A DNA stretch of 64,000 bases. Source: Galerina marginata. Taxonomy: Eukaryota > Basidiomycota > Agaricomycetes > Agaricales > Galerinaceae. The stretch covers positions 372,001 to 436,000 of the forward strand of contig JAECYW010000021.1 of assembly GCA_023014335.1 (NCBI GenBank). Reading direction: 5' to 3'. The position numbers were made by a program, and so were the translations under genes. The notes beneath the pieces are model-generated. The model was not told the origin of the DNA and did no database searches. It saw only the letters and a program-made list of their open reading frames with translations. Positions 57,209-64,000 of this stretch are shown here, piece by piece (the first letter of the stretch is position 1; every line of letters starts with the position of its first letter).

Positions 57209-57741
57209 AGATTGGCAGCCATCCAACCGGTCGACCCGGCCGATATGGAGTAATTAAGTGCGACGGCGCTAGTGAAAGCGATCTGTGTGGATAGTCGCAA
57301 TTGTTGCGGATAGATAACAAGATTATGTCGTAAAGGAGACGCACATATACTTACCATCCCCATTAATGTCAAACAGATAATGCAGATTGAGTAGCCTGTT
57401 ATGAAAAGGTAGAACTCCACATTCTAACCCGCAAAAGAAGCCCGCGACTCAACGGTATCAATAGACAATACATAAAATACAGGGACAGATCAGATAAAGA
57501 CAAGATGCAGATTTGCCTAACATGCAACCTGGAACCTGGAACCCACCTCAACATGCGTACAAGGTCAAATCAATATTCGAACATCATGGCATTCAGCCAT
57601 ACACGCAAGATAACAGTCTAGATTTGCCTTTTTTAAGGACGAGTCCATCACGCGCCACATTCCTAATCCGGCACCTCACAATCCACGGACTCACACTGGC
57701 ACGACCGGGACAATATCCATCCCATTGCTATCAGTGTTCAT
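57205..57741 (-). CDS. Possible small membrane protein, uncertain
   Basis: ATG 57741 reads MNTDSNGMDIVPVVP; a distant exon (acceptor GGGTTAG) reads NVEFYLFITGYSICIICLTL and, after a GTAAGT...CACACAG intron, IAFTSAVALNYSIS to the stop. Two hydrophobic segments. The first intron would be long for this genome, so exons may be missing or the join wrong. Its stop overlaps the R2-like stop codon tail to tail through the palindrome CTAG. Confidence 0.25.
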
Positions 57742-58008
57742 ACAATACAATTTAGGCACGCTCTAAGGGACCCGAGAAGCTAATGCGGCACTGTATCGCG
57801 GCGTTTCAACCAATGGCCAGGTTCGTTCTCAAACTCTCGCAGCAACCAGATTCACCTCTGAGAAAAACGAAAGGAAAAGGTAGGACGTTAACACATCGAA
57901 ACCGTTCAAGCATAACTTAGCAACCTATAATCCTCGTTACCACAATGTTGTACTTTTAAATAGCAGCACGCATGCCATTAGAAAAAGAAACAAGCCCGCC
58001 CATAAAGG

Positions 58009-58725
58009 ATGAACTCAGCACCTGTCGCCACAACGAACAATCAGGACCAGACCTGGCTAACAGAGGTAGGACCGATAGTTAGTATTTTATTTTTGATGCG
58101 AACTCATCATGGTCAAACAGTACCCAGGTATCGATCCGTGCAGGATCACCGAAGAAGGCACACTTACCTCCCGAGAGGCCCGACAATTATCAGACGCCAT
58201 CGTCACGGTACGCGGTTCAAGAGCTTTTTATTCCACAAAAGCTCATATGTTATACAGTTGAACCTTAAGCGACGCCAATGCGCCATTATCACCACTGGTG
58301 GAAGCATAGATTTTATTTACATAGCATATCGAGAAGGACACGACAACTTACTCGACGTTTCGCGCATGTTTCCTAACGGAGCGTTTAGCATCAGAATCAC
58401 CTGTATACCAGGCACTCCGTTCAAGCTACGCAACGACTGGAGGGTAATATTGACGAAAGGCTTCTCCACGGCGCCTGCCAATGCCTCATTGAAATTCCTC
58501 TTCGGAAGGAACTGGGGTGGTAACATCATACTCGCGAAGTTCAGTCACTCAGGAGTTCCCGAAGACGTGACAAACAACGAGACCGAGTTTATACTCACTC
58601 TCCTTGGAATGTAATTTCCTCCACTCCTACGAACATAACAGTGAGCTGATATGTCTTTCAGGTGGTTACTCAACCTCGGCAATTTGCAGACGGGAATTTC
58701 ACGCGGACACAATTTAACAAATTAG
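58009..58725 (+). CDS. Hypothetical protein, multi-exon
   Basis: Exon 1 MNSAPVATTNNQDQTWLTE; intron to AAACAG; YPGIDPCRITEEGTLTSREA and RQLSDAIVT; intron to ATACAG; LNLKRRQCAIITTGGSIDFI, DVSRMFPNGAFSIRITCIPG, FLFGRNWGGNIILAKFSHSG. The last join, LLGM to WLLNLGNLQTG, is likely but an end at 58614 is possible. No family recognised; three frame-consistent introns argue that it is real. Confidence 0.5.
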
Positions 58726-59196
58726 GAAAAGGTAGCACAGTTCATGAGCGTCCCATAACCCATAGCTTGAGAGTACAAAGTAATGGAGGACGCAAGGGGT
58801 CAATAAACATGCGCCACCGAAACAAGCAGATCGAAATAGCGAGCGGTGCGAGGGGTAGTCTGAACTCAACAGTAATTACACCACGACCAACCGATCCTGA
58901 TTCACCGACCTCCGACCGATTGCATTAGACTGTTATGAATGAGCAGAGTCGGTGGACAATAAGTATACGCAAACCAAATATCGGGACAATTATGAGAGAC
59001 AAAAGGCAAATGCCAGTAAACAACGGGATTACTATAAGTTGAACACCTTTCATGCCATAGACGACGACGACGACGACAGACTGATTGCTACAGAGAGGCG
59101 CATTGAGACAAATCCGAAATCTACGCAGCGAGATACGATCCTTTACGTACATATGATATCACAGGCGAAAATGGTAATAAATACATCGGGGGAATA
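58726..59196. other. Intergenic between convergent genes
   Basis: No gene seen. Contains a (GAC)6 microsatellite at about 59060. Confidence 0.5.
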
Positions 59197-60282
59197 CTAA
59201 ATTCGAATAAGCGGCCGATCCAACTTCATGTGGACATCGCCCAGGAGGCCGCCTTCACTGGTTATCGTAAACGGCAATGCAAACCTGTTCTTCTCTTCCT
59301 GCAAGATAACCGACTTCTTCCCATCTCAAGACAATGAAAACAGTCAGCAAGATAACACATGATATGGCACACTTCAATGTGTGAATACACACCTACAAGC
59401 GGAATAACCCAAGAATGCTTATCGACGGTTGTACGTCGACCGCACCGGATTTCAAGATCACTCTTATCGCAGTTCCCAACCAAATCAAACCCCCGTCCTC
59501 GGTATTTCTCAATCCAGCCGAGACTCTTGGAATTGTCTTCCTGTCCAGCTCGCAGGATGTAAGACCTTCGTTCCAATAGCGTCGACTTCGGAAAAACCGA
59601 AACCGCCATCGTAGAAGAGATGAAATTGATTACGGAGGCTGCGATTATAAGTTAACTCTCTTGGGGTATATAACTGGAGACACTCACTCGAATGGAAGTC
59701 GAATAGTATATGCGAAACCGGGCATATCGATAACCCGATGACTTGGACGTGCCTGCGATCCAAGGTCCCATCCCACAACGTGTCAATTCTGAGGAAATTG
59801 GAGATAATCGTAATAGATTTTCCCCTGTCACGACGACGGGACAGTCTTGTTTGCGCACTGTAGACAGTGGATCCGACACCAGTTATCGGATGATCCAATT
59901 GGATCGGATATCCCTGCCTCGAAATCCAACTGCACACATGATCAAACCTATTGTCAGGGACGTACAAGTCCAAGTCGCTCCCTTCGTATGTGGTGCGATC
60001 AAAAAATTGCAATGCCTGCGATCCGGATACGATAGCATCACAGCGGAGGAGCAAGGACTGGAATCCAGTGACGTTGGTGAACCACGGTCTGAATTTGGCC
60101 TGGAAATTCCACGCATTAGAAATGTAATACCGCGCCAGTCCACGTGTTAACCAGGAAACCCTCGTCAATAAAATGATTTGCTGAAGGGAGCAATGGGAGA
60201 ATATACGCAAGAGTACATGTTCTGGCAGGCAAGCGATAGAAGTCAGAAAAGAACTGCCGAGTGGGGGTGCCGGAGTTTCCAT
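59197..60282 (-). CDS. F-box protein with nucleotidyltransferase-like domain
   Basis: Start 60282, METPAPPLGSSFLTSIACLP, leading into the F-box PEHVLLRIFSHCSLQQIILL. The second domain has VSGSQALQFFDRTTYEGSDL followed by DLYV, a GS...DxD arrangement like the catalytic start of nucleotidyltransferases, then VCSWISRQGYPIQL and a long beta-rich part. A 46-base intron (GTCGAC...GGACAG) joins FGFSE to EDNSKSLGWIEKYRGRGFDL, and a second (GTAGGT...CTTGCAG) joins WVIPL to EEKNRFALPFTITSEGG. Ends RPLIRI at 59197. The family is common in Agaricomycetes; activity has not been inferred from sequence alone. Confidence 0.65.
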
Positions 60283-60569
60283 CGCATGTAGGATAGACAA
60301 GAGCTGTTTGAAATGTTTTAACCATCGAGAGCACTGCAGATACAAGTCCATTAGACATCCGATAACGTACAAGGAGTGAAGACCGTGTTAAGGAAAGTAA
60401 ACCAAGTTCAACTCAAATGACAAACGGTTACACCGACAAACAAAGCAATTGTTTGTCCGCGAATCACGTTATTTTGGTCAAATCGTCAGTTGTTGACTCA
60501 TCCCGACTTCACACTCACCAACTATGAAGAAGTACGTCCAGAGGCACCTTAGACGCTCTTGGGGCGGGG

Positions 60570-60576
60570 TATAAAA
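60570..60576 (+). promoter_or_regulatory. TATA box of the 60.6 kb gene
   Basis: GGGCGGGGTATAAAA, with TATAAAA at 60570-60576, 53 bases before the ATG at 60629. Good match to a core promoter for a short-leader gene. Confidence 0.55.
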
Positions 60577-60628
60577 GCAATCAAACCTTCCCAATCTTTA
60601 ATTCATCATTTCAGAAACACAAGTGATA

Positions 60629-62033
60629 ATGGCACACACTCAGGAGATCCTTGACATCCTATCGGAGTGGCAGACCAAACGTTTTCGAGATACCGAAATC
60701 ACCTTTGACGAGGCGATATCATCTCTCTCGTCGGACGACCCCTTAGTAATTGCCAAGCCAACCGCGACAAGTTCTAGATGGGTCGTACGATACTTTTTCG
60801 ACCAACTTACCCTTAAATGCTGACTCACAACAATGAAGCTTTACAGGAAAGATACGAACAAGGTCGCAGTTCTAGTTCACGCTGGCGTCTGGGCATGGGG
60901 ATCTCACCTCGAAACCGGCAACTACGTTCCAGAGGGGCATACAGCACCACCAGGAACTCCAGAGAATCGGATGTACGTATATCAAAAACTCTACTGTCAA
61001 TCCACACAGCCTAACTCATTATGCCATCTTATTAAACCAGCCAAGATACTCCCAGCTTCAGATGTGAACTAACTTACGCGATAGATACAACGTCCGACGA
61101 TTCGTTCTGGAAACACCTTAGAGTGAGCACACGGACACATATCCCTTTGATCCCCTTCTATACCGTTTACTCACACCACTCGACACAGGCACTCGAAGAC
61201 CACGTAACGTCTCAGCCGACGTTCAATAAGAGCGGCCGTAAACGAAGAGCTTGGCAAAGCGGCCGCGACCCAACAATGCGCGCGAAATATATATTGGGCT
61301 CCAAGGTCTTTGCCCGACGCACTCCGTATAACGCCAAAGACGGTGCACGCTCCGGCGGGTCCTACGACGTTCATCCATGGCTATCCCGTTCCATGGAGGA
61401 CTTCCCAGAACTCCATCAGATACCAAACCCCGATCGGCCGCTATACTACGACTTCAGTGAGGGCATTGCTAGGAAACTGGAGGAAACGAACGACCCGGTG
61501 TTCCACAAGAATGACATCGTCCGGATTTCTTTCAAAGTCGTCTTTATTATCGGAGGGGAGAATTGGTACCCCGAATTAATTCCCATTGAGGTCATACGTG
61601 TAGGAAGGCTTCCAGATCATCTAACAAGCTCTGATACAGGGTCAGTGCCGTCCATAGATTCCGACTGTGCACCCCTTGAACTTGGGACTCCTATACGAGT
61701 CATCGACGGTGAGTACACACTCCAATTGTAGACTCATTTTCACTGATTCAAGCGAACAACACCAGATCCAGTCCGTCTCGGAAAACGACCTCCGTCTGAA
61801 GATCCCGTGGAGCATATCGCCAACAAACGGCAGGCAGTCGAAACGGACTACGAGATGTCAGATGGAGGTAAGTCATCGAAAGGTAACACTGTCACGAAAA
61901 CTCGAGCTGGTAACAAAGCCAAAGACAATCGTCCACCCCAGAAGATATGAGACTGCAGTTATTCAGGAAACAACCACTGTACTAACAAGATATAGCTCGT
62001 TCGCGACCCTTCCTTCCTATGACCTTTATGTAA
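60629..62033 (+). CDS. Hypothetical Agaricomycete protein, multi-exon
   Basis: Start MAHTQEILDILSEWQTKRFR, then an intron (60781-60846, GTCGTA...TTACAG) and a basic Ser/Arg-rich exon ERYEQGRSSSSRWRLG. After a less certain join, TSDDSFWKHLR spliced to ALEDHVTSQPTFNKSGRKRR, then a small folded domain: YYDFSEGIARKLEE, FHKNDIVRISFKVVFIIGGE and WYPELIPIEVIRVGRLP. Later exons: DDPVRLGKRPPSEDPVEHIA and ARSRPFLPMTFM. The IVRISFxVxFI...WYPELIPIEVIRVG block resembles a repeated Agaricomycete accessory family of unknown function. Confidence 0.5.
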
Positions 62034-63827
62034 CACCACAGCTAACCACTGCCATGCTCCAGATAAAACCCGACAATATTTGTACAATATCCCGTTGAAC
62101 CTGTAACTATATTTTAGCGAAGGTCGAAATGATATTTGCCTTTAAGATTGATTCCACCTAAATTCGAATTAGCTGACTGTACAGAGAAGTAAATTAATCC
62201 TAGGACGCATTGGGTTATAGGATGAGTATTAAATTTCCGAACATATTATTTACATTCACCAGCCGATACGTTCGCAGACGTGGTTTGGAAGAAGGGATAT
62301 ACATATTTCCGCAGACATTGAGGCAATAAATTATCAATTAACTATTTAACAAACAGCGTATATAACTTCCTTGAGATGCACTCACAGCAACCTGTCCATC
62401 CCGCTATTGTGTGACCGACCATTCGTCCAACCTTCATATGCTGACAGCTGTTGATTTCATTGACCCATATCAGCGCCTTCAGGTTGGGATATTTCCCTGT
62501 TTGTAGAAGGAGTTCGTAGTTGGCAAGGGATATTAGGCCGCTGTCTTACACCTTCAGCATGAGGCATACCCGGCATTGCTTACAGGAGTGGGAGGGAAAC
62601 TGGATGAGGTGTACATATTATCGATCCCGACGTAACATGCTGTCTACCTGTTTAGATACGGCATGAATAAAGGCACTTGGAGTATGTTACCTTACACAAT
62701 CCGACGACTCGCAATATGTTGTTGTAGTCACTGTTGCTTTTCACGCTCGCGGCTGCGAAGTAGGGCTTCAAAGCGGTCGTTTGCAGGGGCTAATTAAATA
62801 GTGATTAATGACGAAGCTAAAAACCTTGGCTGCCGCTTGGAGTATTTGCAGCGTATTGACCTTAGATAGCATGCCCTCCTGATGATATATCTGAGCTTCA
62901 AACCGCATACCAGCCGGCAAATAAATTGCAGACCTTATAACTGGAGGCAATTGAACCTGCTGCCTGGGTAAAATAATTTTATGATTGACGCCAAGGACCA
63001 TCTGATAAAAGTTCGTAATTAAAAGCGGCTCGAAATAGGACCAAGGCCTACATTGAGAAGATAGTATTAGGCATTCGAGTCGACTAATACCACGCACCCT
63101 GCTTCAAAACCATACATCACTGCAGTACTCGATGTACTGCGGTTGATTTCGTTTCATGTTTGGAGTCACTCCCCAAGGACATAGTTACGACGGTCGTGTG
63201 CCAATTGTAGAGCTTGTGGTCCTAGCTCTTTCACCTGCCAAGCGGTGGAGAAGGCGTTACAGGTTTCGCGACTGGAGTTCAACAGCGGCGAGAGCTTCCA
63301 TTTTCATTGGTAACATGTTGACTAAAATGCTTTGCGGATACAGCTCTAATGTCACTGGGGTGCTGGATTTATCGTAAGACCTTTTGAAAGGCATGAGCTT
63401 CCACCGGGGCATGAAAGAGAAAAAGTATCACATATCGTCAGCGGCAGTCATTTTTGTGATGTACGATTGGGTTTGCAATGCAACACCACCGTCGCAATGC
63501 TTATACACGCCTCCCAGCGCCGTTATGAGAGGTGAACATTCCATAAAACGTATCGGCCAAGAGCAGGAATATATCGGGCGATGATTTCGTCAAACGAAAA
63601 TCGGCTTCAACAAATTAGGACGACACATGAGAGCTGACTACGTCAGTGGAACGTTCACACATATAAGAAAGAGAAAGTTTACAGTTGATTTGATACAGGT
63701 TACACGGAAGACCAGGTAATAGACAAAATAGTACATACAGATACATCGAGGGTACGCTGGAAAAGTACAGCAGATAAACCGGATGATGATAGTGCTGTTA
63801 TAGAATGGATAACACTCACGAAACATA
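62034..63827. other. Gene-poor stretch
   Basis: 1.8 kb, AT-rich at 62100-62400. Several short frames on both strands without domain or splice support. A hairpin GCAGTAC-TCGAT-GTACTGC is at 63122-63140. Confidence 0.4.
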
Positions 63828-63947
63828 TTAATCTTTCTCCATAAAAAATGCATGATCGTCAAGATTTCTCAACGCAGAACGACGCCGGACGTCCAATTCA
63901 AGCATAGGCTCTATAAGGTCAAGAGCGTCTTCATCTGCAATCAAAGC
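63828..63947 (-). CDS. Protein kinase-like gene, last exon only (partial)
   Basis: Minus-strand exon after a TTCTTAG acceptor, ending TAA at 63828: ALIADEDALDLIEPMLELDV, RRRSALRNLDDHAFF, MEKD. The pattern (D)LIxxMLELDxRRRxxxxxxLxxHxFF is subdomain XI of eukaryotic protein kinases, with the conserved Arg. The rest of the gene lies past the window end. The upstream donor may be at about 63986. Confidence 0.5.
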   Translation of the reverse strand, partial: ALIADEDALDLIEPMLELDVRRRSALRNLDDHAFFMEKD

Positions 63948-64000
63948 CTAAGAATATCGATTAGATTATATTCAGAACATCCATACAATATAGGGCATAT

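Overview
The window comes from a filamentous basidiomycete, almost certainly an Agaricomycete. Genes carry many short introns (mostly 46-70 nt) and sit close together on both strands. They include eukaryotic housekeeping families (ATG8, HID1, CHMP7, OTU1, SAM37/metaxin, APE1, a Rad51 paralog, HSP12), a DUF7918-type gene that is typical of Agaricomycetes, and a Helitron.

Layout. 1-13.6 kb is a conserved gene island: GPI-anchored cupredoxin (+), HID1 (+), Rad57/XRCC3-like recombinase (+), four-TM MARVEL-like protein (-), ATG8 (-), SPFH/Band 7 protein (-), aldo-keto reductase (+). After a 2.7 kb gene-poor gap, 16.3-21.6 kb holds three tandem paralogs of a secreted/single-pass membrane protein with a conserved cysteine ectodomain. 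22.5-32.5 kb is a second housekeeping island: CHMP7 (+), HSP12 (-), OTU1 (+), intron-containing tRNA-Phe (-) beside a degraded copy, APE1-like AP endonuclease (-), a DUF7918 gene (+) and SAM37/metaxin (+). 32.5-41 kb is accessory DNA: a 90-bp tandem duplication, 40-bp direct repeats, two copies of a TA-flanked MITE, two diverged tRNA-derived SINE-like elements, and an AT-rich island with three lineage-restricted genes.

41-62 kb is the unusual part. A 1964-residue Helitron Rep/Pif1 helicase (-) lies among a roughly 1400-residue RecB/Cas4-like nuclease fused to an SF1 helicase (TM0106/Dna2-like, +), a ribonucleotide reductase R2-like protein that has lost its metal ligands but keeps the C-terminal R1-binding tail (+), an F-box protein, an F-box/nucleotidyltransferase-like protein, an acidic Ser/Asp-rich protein and two unknown multi-exon genes. 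Several introns here start with GC instead of GT. DNA-unwinding, DNA-cutting and dNTP-related genes next to a Helitron suggest a gene-carrying or Helitron-built region, but canonical Helitron ends were not found, so that remains a hypothesis. The window ends in the last exon of a minus-strand protein kinase-like gene.

Exon joins were worked out by hand from reading frame, splice dinucleotides and alignment to remembered family motifs; no search or RNA data was used.
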